This document shows, in pieces, positions 1-6,981 of a DNA stretch of 64,000 bases. A model generated the notes under the pieces. The model saw only the letters and a list, made by a program, of their open reading frames with translations. It was not told the DNA's origin and did no database searches. Source of the stretch: Paenibacillus phytohabitans (GTDB lineage Bacteria > Bacillota > Bacilli > Paenibacillales > Paenibacillaceae); contig NZ_WHOB01000059.1 in NCBI RefSeq assembly GCF_013141775.1, positions 1 to 64,000 of the forward strand, given 5' to 3'. The position numbers and the translations under genes are program-made. Position 1 is the stretch's first letter, and the number at the start of each line of letters is the position of its first letter.

Positions 1-79
1 GGATATCACAACCCATTTCATAATACTACTGAATAGTTTTATTGTTATATTTTAGGTTGTATTTGTCTATGAGAAAGAC

Positions 80-125
80 CGCTGACATTCATCCCGCCAC
101 TTAGAGAAGTGGGGGAATTCTGACA
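80..125 (-). mobile_element. IS200/IS605-like terminal hairpin, remnant (candidate)
   Basis: Positions 97-102 (CCACTT) and 107-112 (AAGTGG) form a six-base stem around an AGAG loop, flanked by C-rich and G-rich tracts and the bases ATTCAT/GAATTC. Read on the minus strand, this resembles the subterminal hairpin at the right end of IS200/IS605 (TnpB) elements. No tnpA or tnpB reading frame lies beside it: gldA ends at 168 and the window starts at 1. It could be the edge of an element lying outside the window or a solo end. The family match is from memory. Confidence 0.4.
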
Positions 126-167
126 GCTAACTGTTAAACTAACTCCCCAAAACATATAAATTATCTT

Positions 168-1262
168 TTAAGAAACCTTTGCCCCGCGGCGGTCGGCTTC
201 AAGAATCGCCTCCAGCACCTGCTGCGGTGTCACGGCAAACGGCATGTTGGCCATCGGACTGCCCTCGCTGCAGCTCGCCTCAGCGGCATAGAGCAGCCGG
301 TCCTGTGCAACACCTGCCAACCCCAGCTCCGCCAGCGTTACAGGCAGACCTGCCCCCCGGCAGAAATCCACCGCCCCGGTGATCTCGGCTTCCGCTGCTC
401 CTTCAAGGATCAGCTGCACCAGTGTGGTGAACGCCACTTTCTCCCCGTGAAGCACGGTCCGGCATTCCTCAAGCAGCGTCAGCCCGTTATGAATGGCATG
501 GGCCGCTGCCAGTCCGCCGCTCTCAAAGCCGATGCCGCTGAGATATATATTGGCTTCGACAATATGTTCAACTGCGGCTGTGGCGCGTCCGTCAGCGGCA
601 TCCTGCAGCGCCTGCGCACCGTCGGCGAGCAGCGTATCCAGACATGTACGGGCTAGCGCCAGGGCAGCCAAAGTGCCTGTACCTCCCGCGCTGGTAACTG
701 CTCCGGATCTGCTGCAGGCTCTTGCTTCGTAATACGTCGACAAGGCATCGCCCATTCCGGCAGCAAGCAGTCTTACCGGAGCTTTGGCGATAATCTCCAC
801 ATCCGCGACCACGATATCCGGACTGCGGCGCAGCGGCAGATACCGGTCGAATTCGCCTGATTCGCTGTAGAGAACCGACAGGGCGCTGCAAGGCGCATCC
901 GTTGACGCTACGGTCGGCACCAGCATCACCGGGAGCCCGGCGAAATGACTGACGGCTTTTGCCGTATCCAGTGTCTTGCCCCCGCCAATGCCCACGATGA
1001 CATCCACACTACCGCTATCCAGCTCCGCCACAATCTGGTCCACCTGCGCAAGACTGCACTCGCCCTTGAATTCACGCAGCAGCAGCGGAATCTGCTCCAA
1101 CGCGAAGCCCTTGCTGATCTCTTGTCCGTACAAGGAGAGAATATAGGGATCTACTATTGCGTAGGCTCCTTTCGCCCCCATCTGCAGGCAATACACACCC
1201 AGCCTTGTAATCTCCCCGCTGCCCTGAATATATTTCGACGGTGAATAGATAATCTGTGACAT
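168..1262 (-). CDS. gldA: Glycerol dehydrogenase (iron-containing alcohol dehydrogenase family)
   Basis: A 364-residue cytosolic enzyme expected to oxidise glycerol to dihydroxyacetone with NAD. The N-terminal half carries the nucleotide-binding GIGGGKTLDTAKA motif. The C-terminal half holds the metal-binding Asp (GDALSTYYEA) and two His (AAHAIHNGL, LHGEKVAF) typical of GldA. Its length matches the family (about 365). The ATG at 1262 has a good AGGAGG site eight bases upstream. It stands alone, with no glycerol or dihydroxyacetone kinase gene next to it, so its physiological substrate could be another small polyol. Confidence 0.9.
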   Translation of the reverse strand: MSQIIYSPSKYIQGSGEITRLGVYCLQMGAKGAYAIVDPYILSLYGQEISKGFALEQIPLLLREFKGECSLAQVDQIVAELDSGSVDVIVGIGGGKTLDTAKAVSHFAGLPVMLVPTVASTDAPCSALSVLYSESGEFDRYLPLRRSPDIVVADVEIIAKAPVRLLAAGMGDALSTYYEARACSRSGAVTSAGGTGTLAALALARTCLDTLLADGAQALQDAADGRATAAVEHIVEANIYLSGIGFESGGLAAAHAIHNGLTLLEECRTVLHGEKVAFTTLVQLILEGAAEAEITGAVDFCRGAGLPVTLAELGLAGVAQDRLLYAAEASCSEGSPMANMPFAVTPQQVLEAILEADRRGAKVS

Positions 1263-1753
1263 GACGAATTCCTCCTGTTCTAATTCATTTCATTCTAAGG
1301 AAGAATCTGGGATCCGGCAATGACCAAACTCCGCTAATCCCTATGTTAATAGCAGATACATAAATAGTAGTTATATACAATGTCGTTCACAGGGGCCGCA
1401 TCCGCTCTGCAAAATTAACAATTGGAAAAACGTATCTTAATTCTGATCTTTTGGAGCATCTGAGGCAAGTAAGTGGATAAACATCAGTTAATCTCATGCA
1501 TTCCCTCTATGCTGAACGATTTGCCGCATATTAAGTGCCGGTTTTCCAACTGTTGTCTGGGAGGGGCTCTTCCGGTCATGAGCAAGTGTTGAAAATCCAC
1601 CTAATTCCTGCCGCCGACTTAGCAAGTCCATATTAATGCTGCTGTTCCCGGCGCTTTAGCCGCTTCATAGGAGTTATACACATTGTTCCATTGTATTATT
1701 TCCTGATAGGTGAGTTATCACGTGAAACAGCTGCATGCCTGCGTAATATTAGC
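1263..1753. other. Intergenic region, no gene seen
   Basis: About 490 bases between gldA and the MerR gene. The part next to gldA holds its ribosome binding site and presumably its promoter. I see no reading frame with a ribosome binding site, no RNA gene and no clear repeat here. Confidence 0.5.
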
Positions 1754-1789
1754 AAAAAGCCCCACTCCAAAGTGATTTGGAATGAGGCT
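1754..1789 (-). terminator. Rho-independent terminator of the MerR gene
   Basis: On the minus strand an AGCC...GGCT stem with inner TCCAA/TTGGA pairing is followed by five T. It lies 15 bases past the stop codon of the MerR gene. Confidence 0.8.
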
Positions 1790-1803
1790 GTGCGGTAATA
1801 AGG

Positions 1804-2244
1804 TCAGCGTTTGCGGCGTTCAGGCATTTTGCGGGTATCGCCGGTCAGCTCACATGTCTGCGGTCCAAGATTGCCATGCTCAATCTTAGTGTCAATAAAA
1901 TCCACAATCTGCTGCAGCGAAGCGATCTGTTCCAGGATCTTCTGTTTATGATTCAGGATCATCTCATGCAGCTCCGGATATTCGGACAGGTCTGAATCAA
2001 GAGACAGGTTGAGATATGGACGCATGTCGTCCAGCGACATCCCCGTCTTCTTGAGGCAACTGATCAGCTTCATCATCTCCAGATCCTGATCGCTGTAGAT
2101 GCGGTGGCTGTTTCCCTTGCGCTGCGCCCGCGGCAGCAGTCCGATCTTCTCGTAATACCGGATGGTATCTTCCGGGATCCCGGTCCGCTCGGCTGTTTCT
2201 TTGATTGAATATCCTTGAATGATATTAGCATCAGCCAGACTCAT
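1804..2244 (-). CDS. MerR-family transcriptional regulator (AdhR/NmlR-like)
   Basis: A 146-residue DNA-binding regulator. Residues 11-80 form the MerR winged helix-turn-helix (YSIKETAERTGIPEDTIRYYEKIGL), followed by a dimerisation helix. Cys63 (ISCLKK) aligns with the single regulatory cysteine of the aldehyde/electrophile sensor AdhR of Bacillus. That makes thiol sensing possible, but the alignment is by eye. It is divergent from the SDR gene, and two palindromic operators with MerR-type 19-base promoter spacing lie between them, so it probably controls both itself and the SDR gene. Confidence 0.88.
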   Translation of the reverse strand: MSLADANIIQGYSIKETAERTGIPEDTIRYYEKIGLLPRAQRKGNSHRIYSDQDLEMMKLISCLKKTGMSLDDMRPYLNLSLDSDLSEYPELHEMILNHKQKILEQIASLQQIVDFIDTKIEHGNLGPQTCELTGDTRKMPERRKR

Positions 2245-2285
2245 AGGCCCACCTCATTTGAATTGTATGGTCTTCAGTTCATTCT

Positions 2286-2316
2286 ATTGTATAACTTGGA
2301 GTCAGCTCCAAGTCAA
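2286..2316 (-). promoter_or_regulatory. MerR-type promoter/operator for the MerR gene
   Basis: On the minus strand a -35 TTGACT (2311-2316) and a -10 TACAAT (2286-2291) are separated by 19 bases. The spacer lies over the palindrome CTTGGAGTCAGCTCCAAG (2295-2312). The overlong 19-base spacer with an operator inside it is the hallmark of MerR-activated promoters. Confidence 0.8.
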
Positions 2317-2332
2317 TCGTTAATTTCCGGCC

Positions 2333-2363
2333 TTGACTTGGAGTCGGCTCCAAGTTATACAAT
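2333..2363 (+). promoter_or_regulatory. MerR-type promoter/operator for the SDR gene
   Basis: A mirror image of the minus-strand promoter: -35 TTGACT (2333-2338), -10 TACAAT (2358-2363), a 19-base spacer and the palindrome CTTGGAGTCGGCTCCAAG (2337-2354), which differs from the first operator at one base. Transcription would start about 35 bases before the SDR start codon. Confidence 0.8.
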
Positions 2364-2403
2364 GGGCACCATTCACCATTACATTTCCAAAGGAGCCTTT
2401 ATT

Positions 2404-3264
2404 ATGACTATACAACAAGCACAACGCACTGCGCTGATCACCGGCGCGAATAATGGAATCGGACTCGCCTTGACCCGACGAATGCTGGGCGAAGGCTGGG
2501 AGATTATCGCGCTCATCCGTTCAGGTTTTCCAGAGGACGATTCCCTTATCCGTGAGGCGCTCAGCAGCAGACAGCTGCGGACGTACAAGGCGGACCTCTC
2601 CGATTTCGCCCAGTTGAAGCGTGCCTTGCAGGATATTACAAGCCATGAAAAGCAGATTGATCTGCTGTTCAATAATGCCGGCGGCAGCTTCCCGGAGTTA
2701 AGCTTCTCCAAGCAGGGACGTGAGCTGCACTACGAGCTGCAGACGGTTGTTCCGTATATCCTCACGATGGAGCTGAAGCCGCTGATCCTGAACGGCACAC
2801 TGCGCACAGTGATTAATACCTCTTCCAACGCTTTTATGATGAAACGCAAATTCGACCCGGCCGCCCTGGAGCATCCTGCCAAGTTCCAAAAGCTGACCGG
2901 GCCTTATGCGGACACCAAGCTTGCCCTATCCTTGTGGACCAGCGAGATTGCCCCGGCGCTTGCGGCGGAAGGCATCCTGATCCGCAGTGCCGATCCCGGA
3001 GGTAACAATACGATCCGCGGGGGCAAGAAATCCGGAATTCCTTTTTGGCTGAGACCGGTTATCCGTATGTTCTTCCCTGAACCCACTCATGGAGCAGGCT
3101 TGTTATATCAGGCTGCACTCGGCGAGCACAGCCGCAAGCCCGGTGTGTTCCTGATCAAGAATCAGGTGACCCCGCTTAAATTCACAGAGCACAGCAGCAC
3201 TATTCTGAAGAACGTCCAGACCATTTATCAGCAGGAGTTCCGCACGGCCGGCAGCAGCTCCTGA
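2404..3264 (+). CDS. Short-chain dehydrogenase/reductase
   Basis: A 286-residue NAD(P)-dependent oxidoreductase. It shows the cofactor loop TGANNGIG near residue 14, an NNAGG motif, a catalytic serine in NTSSNAF and the YADTK catalytic Tyr/Lys pair. The frame is open further upstream to 2215, but ATG 2404 is preferred because AAAGGAG (2389-2395) precedes it and the promoter -10 lies at 2358-2363, so the upstream part would not be transcribed. Its MerR-controlled promoter suggests induction by an electrophile or toxic carbonyl. The substrate cannot be told from sequence. Confidence 0.85.
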   Translation: MTIQQAQRTALITGANNGIGLALTRRMLGEGWEIIALIRSGFPEDDSLIREALSSRQLRTYKADLSDFAQLKRALQDITSHEKQIDLLFNNAGGSFPELSFSKQGRELHYELQTVVPYILTMELKPLILNGTLRTVINTSSNAFMMKRKFDPAALEHPAKFQKLTGPYADTKLALSLWTSEIAPALAAEGILIRSADPGGNNTIRGGKKSGIPFWLRPVIRMFFPEPTHGAGLLYQAALGEHSRKPGVFLIKNQVTPLKFTEHSSTILKNVQTIYQQEFRTAGSSS

Positions 3265-3290
3265 TTCATTGGGAATGCTGCACATACCAA

Positions 3291-3344
3291 AGAGGCTGTC
3301 CCAAAATCCATAAAAACGGATGCTCGGGACAGCCCTCTGTTTTT
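3291..3344 (+). terminator. Rho-independent terminator after the SDR gene
   Basis: GAGGCTGTCCC pairs with GGGACAGCCCTC across an inner ATCC/GGAT stem, then a run of five T follows. Confidence 0.85.
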
Positions 3345-3369
3345 AAGTAGGATCAACGTGAGCACGTAG

Positions 3370-3480
3370 GTGGACGCTCCACGAACGGACCGTTGTTACA
3401 ATCGCTGTTGTGCCCAGATTCTATTTATTCTCCTTAGCGGTAAAAATCCGGGCACAAAGGCGAACGCTCCGCTTTTTCAC
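3370..3480 (+). repeat. Structured intergenic repeat, family I, copy 1
   Basis: The left stem TTGTGCCCAGATT (3408-3420) pairs with AATCCGGGCACAA (3445-3457) at 12 of 13 positions. The right side then runs AAAGGCGAACGCTCCGC, close to the AAAGGCGGACGCTACCGC of the copies at 13-16 kb. The inner AGCGGT is kept, but its partner is degenerate. Confidence 0.6.
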
Positions 3481-3537
3481 AATCAGTCCGTCCTCTCCGC
3501 TGTTTAAGCGGAAAAAGCCTCCCTCTTAAAATCACAA

Positions 3538-3571
3538 AAAGAAATCGCCCCTCAAAAGGAGCGATTTCTTT
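3538..3571. terminator. Bidirectional terminator-like hairpin
   Basis: AAAGAAATCGC (3538-3548) pairs with GCGATTTCTTT (3561-3571), with CCT/AGG continuing the stem over a short A-rich loop. The stem has A-rich and T-rich edges on both strands. It lies between the plus-strand SDR gene and the minus-strand gene ending at 3721. No gene is seen in 3265-3720. Confidence 0.6.
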
Positions 3572-3720
3572 GTACTTCAATAGTCAATGGACCAACTTTA
3601 CTTACCGCTTGAGCTCGGGAGAATCTTCTGAGCGGTGAGAAACGCTATTGGACAAACCCAAAGATAAAGCCCTGAAAAAAGCCCCCGGAAGTTCGTCAGG
3701 ATCAGCTGCTCTTTTGGTCC

Positions 3721-4653
3721 CTAATGCTCAGCTATCCGTCCAAACTCCCGCAGCAGCAGCATATTCTCTATAACAATATGTGCCTTCCACCAGTTCTCGC
3801 TGATAGCAAACTCCCGCTCATAACCGGCCCAGGTCCAGGTCAGGTTCCAGACCCCTTCGGGATTTCGGGTCTCCAGCAGATGATCCAGCTCCTGGTGCAT
3901 CAGCCCGGCAAGCTCTGCATAACCCGGACTTTGCGGCGACTTCAGGAAAAAGGACGGTCTGCAGCTGTACCCGTTCCATTGCCCCTCATCGCTGCTGATG
4001 AGCTGAATGGTCTGCACCTTGACCGCTTCCTTCAAGGAAACATAGGGGAACTGCTCCTGCAGCTCCGCCCAGGCGATACATTCCAGCAGCGTGGCAACAC
4101 ATCTCAGCGGATGCATCTCAAGTGCGGGATCTTGCAGGAATAAATCAGTCAATTCACGGGCGATGCCCATCCCCCGTCCATACAGTGCACTGTCCCTGTC
4201 AGCATACTTCAGGATGAATCCGGCCAATATGGCTGTCGGATTATAGATACTGCGTGCGGTACTGTTCGAATCCGTGTGCCACCAAGGAGCATGCGGGTAA
4301 TCATTGTTAGAGGCTACCACATTCCTCCAGGTCCGGTCTTCCATGTCCGCGCCGCTGTCCAGATACTTCAGAATGCCCTGCACCACCGGATGGCCACCAT
4401 TTTCAAATTCCAATTCCAGCAGTCTCTCCACAGCCGTTGCCGCCATGACCGGTGTGGAATCCGGATTCCAGGCATCCGCTTCCAGGGCATGTCCGAAGCC
4501 CCCGTCTTCATTCTGATAGGCTGATAATGCTTCCAGCACAGGCGGTATTCCGCCCTTTTCAAAGTGAAACTTCCATCTCGCCAGGTCCAGCGGGCGGGCA
4601 TTGCGGTACATCCATCGCCGTATAACCTCGTAATCCTCCAGCAGCAGCTTCAT
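3721..4653 (-). CDS. Conserved hypothetical with terpene-cyclase/prenyltransferase-like toroid repeats
   Basis: A 310-residue protein of unknown role. Residues around 45-65 (NEDGGFGHALEADAW) resemble the DGGFG repeats of the alpha/alpha toroid fold of squalene cyclases and protein prenyltransferases. Similar Trp/Gly-rich helical repeats recur, but I see no catalytic DxDD. It is probably a soluble toroid-fold protein without proven cyclase activity. ATG 4653 is chosen over the TTG at 4659 because AAGGAG lies seven bases upstream of the ATG but only one base from the TTG. It is divergent from the HIT gene. Confidence 0.6.
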   Translation of the reverse strand: MKLLLEDYEVIRRWMYRNARPLDLARWKFHFEKGGIPPVLEALSAYQNEDGGFGHALEADAWNPDSTPVMAATAVERLLELEFENGGHPVVQGILKYLDSGADMEDRTWRNVVASNNDYPHAPWWHTDSNSTARSIYNPTAILAGFILKYADRDSALYGRGMGIARELTDLFLQDPALEMHPLRCVATLLECIAWAELQEQFPYVSLKEAVKVQTIQLISSDEGQWNGYSCRPSFFLKSPQSPGYAELAGLMHQELDHLLETRNPEGVWNLTWTWAGYEREFAISENWWKAHIVIENMLLLREFGRIAEH

Positions 4654-4778
4654 GAACAATCTCCTTTTGGCAAAATAGTAATGAACCGGCTCTCAGCAAG
4701 TGCTATGATTTCACACATATAATTCTAAGAGATTTCCAGTAAAATACAAGAGGACACTCATTGCCAAGGAGGATACAT

Positions 4779-5108
4779 ATGACTGAAGATTTCTACTGTG
4801 ATGAAGTATTAAGCGGTAAAACAGTTGTGCAAAAAGTAATCGAAACGGACAATGTGCTAGCCTACCACCACACCAGGCCCTTTTATCCCGTTCATATTGT
4901 GGCTATCCCTAAGCGGCATATCTCCTCACTTATGACTCTTCAAGACAGCGATAATGACCTGCTGCTTGAGCTTATTGGAGTCATTAAGCAGGTGGCCGCC
5001 CAGGTAACCGGGGAATATGGGGCTTGCAGAGTGAGCACGAACCTTGGGAACTATCAGGATTCGAAGCATCTGCACTGGCATATCAGCTATGGCGAGCCGC
5101 TGAGATAA
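4779..5108 (+). CDS. HIT-family nucleotide hydrolase/transferase
   Basis: A 109-residue histidine-triad protein. The C-terminal HLHWHIS is the H-x-H-x-H active site that gives the family its name, and the N-terminal half carries the usual HTRPFYPVHIVAIPKRH region. Members hydrolyse AMP- or nucleotide-linked substrates. The ATG at 4779 is preceded by AAGGAGG. The upstream TTG at 4761 in the same frame lies before the ribosome binding site. Its stop codon is three bases from the stop of the convergent uidA gene, with no terminator between them. Confidence 0.85.
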   Translation: MTEDFYCDEVLSGKTVVQKVIETDNVLAYHHTRPFYPVHIVAIPKRHISSLMTLQDSDNDLLLELIGVIKQVAAQVTGEYGACRVSTNLGNYQDSKHLHWHISYGEPLR

Positions 5109-5111
5109 GTT

Positions 5112-6902
5112 CTACAGCTTCTCCGGATATTCATCCATCTCCCCCCAGCGGCTGCGCAGCATACGGGCGGCGGCTTTGGGCTGGCGCTGGCGGGTGAACA
5201 CGCCTTTTTTGTTGCCGTTAATTCTAGTGATGCCCTGCTTGGTGGCAAAATCGGCAAAAGCCCAGACATGCTCCCCGATCACGAAATCCAGCCGGTCAAA
5301 CACATTGTGGTAGCGGGTGAGCAGCTCTTCCTGATATTCCTCGGTGAACATCACCGGAGGGTCCTGATGAAATCCGGCGATGGCATCGGCGCCATATTCG
5401 GTCATGATGACCGGCTTGCCGAAATTCCGGTACCAGTTCGTCAGCTCCCATTCCACCTGATGCTCCACCAGCTCCAGGGCGCCCGGGTCCTGATACCAGG
5501 AGTAGTAACGGTTCACACAGATGACGTCAAAAAACTGCGCCACCTTACACTTATCCGGCAGCGGCCATTGCACAATCGTAATCGGACGCTGCGGGTCCAG
5601 CCTGCGGGCGGTATCGGCCAATTGGCGGAAATATGGCACCGCCTCGTCCTGGAAGGTGGCCGCTTCGTTAGCAAGACTCCACATGACTACGGATGGATGA
5701 TTTTTGTCGCGGGCAATCAGATCGCTGAGAACGTCATGATGATGTGCCAGCGTCTCCTCATTGGCCTGATCCGGTGTATACACCTTGTCGTTATAATTGA
5801 AGAAAGTGAAGCCTACAGCCGGGACCTCGCCGATCACCACGATGCCTTCACGGTCTGCCAGCTCCAGCAGCTCTTCGGCATACGGATAGTGGGAGGTGCG
5901 GAAGGAATTGGCGTTAATCCACTTGAGCAGATTGAAGTCCTTCACGTTAACCGCATGATCCAGTCCCTTGCCCCTGATATCACTGTCCTCATGCTTCCCG
6001 AAGCCCTTGAAATAGAACGGCTCGCCGTTGATCAGGAACCGGGTCCCTTCCACCTTAACCGTGCGTATGCCCACCTGCAGCAGATAATGGTCAGCAAGTT
6101 GTCCGTCAGGATGAAGGAGCTCTACGTGAAGCGTATACAGATAAGCCTGCAGCGGCTTCCACAGTCTGGCTTTCTCCACCAGCAAGGTGCCTGAGCTTCC
6201 CTTCCCTGTTGCAGCTTCCTTGCCGTCCTCGTCCAGCAGCCTGACTCTTACCTCTCCTTCCGGCTGAGAGCAATCAACGGTGTATCCGATAAGCCCTGAC
6301 TCACCTTGCACATCTGTAGTTACGGTTATATCCTGAATGAACAATCCGGAAGTCCGGTACAGCTTCACCGGCCGGTGTAGTCCCGCATAGTTGAAGAAAT
6401 CATGAAAATATTCCTGCACCCGGTAACCCTCAGGATGCTTCTCATCCTCGAAGGTCTTGATCCGTCCCGGCGGCAGTGTCTGCCAGTTAAGCACATTGTT
6501 GACCACGATCGTTACGCGGTTCTCCCGCCCGGGCACTGCAATCCCTGTAATATCCGCTTCAAAAGGCAGGAAGCCTCCTTTGTGGGAGGCCACTTCCACT
6601 CCGTTCACCCAGACAACTGCATGATGGCAGGCACTGCCGACCCAGAGCATCATCCGGTCACCCGACCAGGAACGGGGGACGATGAAGGTCTGCTCATACC
6701 ACACATCACCGATATGGTCGCGCAGCGCCGCATCCTGAGTAATGTCGTTATAGCTGGCGGGAACCGGCATAGGAATGGTATCCTGAAGCGGCTGATGATG
6801 CCACTTCTCTTCCCGGCCCCGGTTGCCGGGATCTGCCTTAAAGCGCCAGATGCCGGACAGATCCTTGATTTCGCGCGTCAATGTATCCTTTGGAAACAGC
6901 AT
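5112..6902 (-). CDS. uidA: Beta-glucuronidase (GH2)
   Basis: A 596-residue cytosolic glycosidase that cleaves beta-D-glucuronides. It has a sugar-binding jelly roll (about 1-180), an Ig-like domain (180-275) and a TIM barrel. Acid/base Glu413 sits in SLANEAATF and nucleophile Glu502 in MTEYGADAIAG. The NGNKKGVFTR segment near the C terminus contains the Asn-x-Lys motif that recognises the glucuronate carboxylate, which separates this from beta-galactosidase. There is no signal peptide. It is the last gene of the operon led by the ABC transporter, so the imported oligosaccharide probably carries glucuronic acid, as in glucuronoxylan fragments. Confidence 0.93.
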   Translation of the reverse strand: MLFPKDTLTREIKDLSGIWRFKADPGNRGREEKWHHQPLQDTIPMPVPASYNDITQDAALRDHIGDVWYEQTFIVPRSWSGDRMMLWVGSACHHAVVWVNGVEVASHKGGFLPFEADITGIAVPGRENRVTIVVNNVLNWQTLPPGRIKTFEDEKHPEGYRVQEYFHDFFNYAGLHRPVKLYRTSGLFIQDITVTTDVQGESGLIGYTVDCSQPEGEVRVRLLDEDGKEAATGKGSSGTLLVEKARLWKPLQAYLYTLHVELLHPDGQLADHYLLQVGIRTVKVEGTRFLINGEPFYFKGFGKHEDSDIRGKGLDHAVNVKDFNLLKWINANSFRTSHYPYAEELLELADREGIVVIGEVPAVGFTFFNYNDKVYTPDQANEETLAHHHDVLSDLIARDKNHPSVVMWSLANEAATFQDEAVPYFRQLADTARRLDPQRPITIVQWPLPDKCKVAQFFDVICVNRYYSWYQDPGALELVEHQVEWELTNWYRNFGKPVIMTEYGADAIAGFHQDPPVMFTEEYQEELLTRYHNVFDRLDFVIGEHVWAFADFATKQGITRINGNKKGVFTRQRQPKAAARMLRSRWGEMDEYPEKL

Positions 6903-6981
6903 GGTTTGTCCACTCCGATCTTCTATATATTATCTCTGACTTTCACTTATGCTCAGACTCATGCCCATGCTAGAACAGGCG

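Noticed and set aside
97..112. Terminator of gldA
   Set aside because: The hairpin is not followed by a T run on the minus strand, so it is better explained as an element end.
2215..2403. N-terminal extension of the SDR enzyme
   Set aside because: It runs through the operators and promoter; ATG 2404 has a good ribosome binding site and begins the SDR fold.
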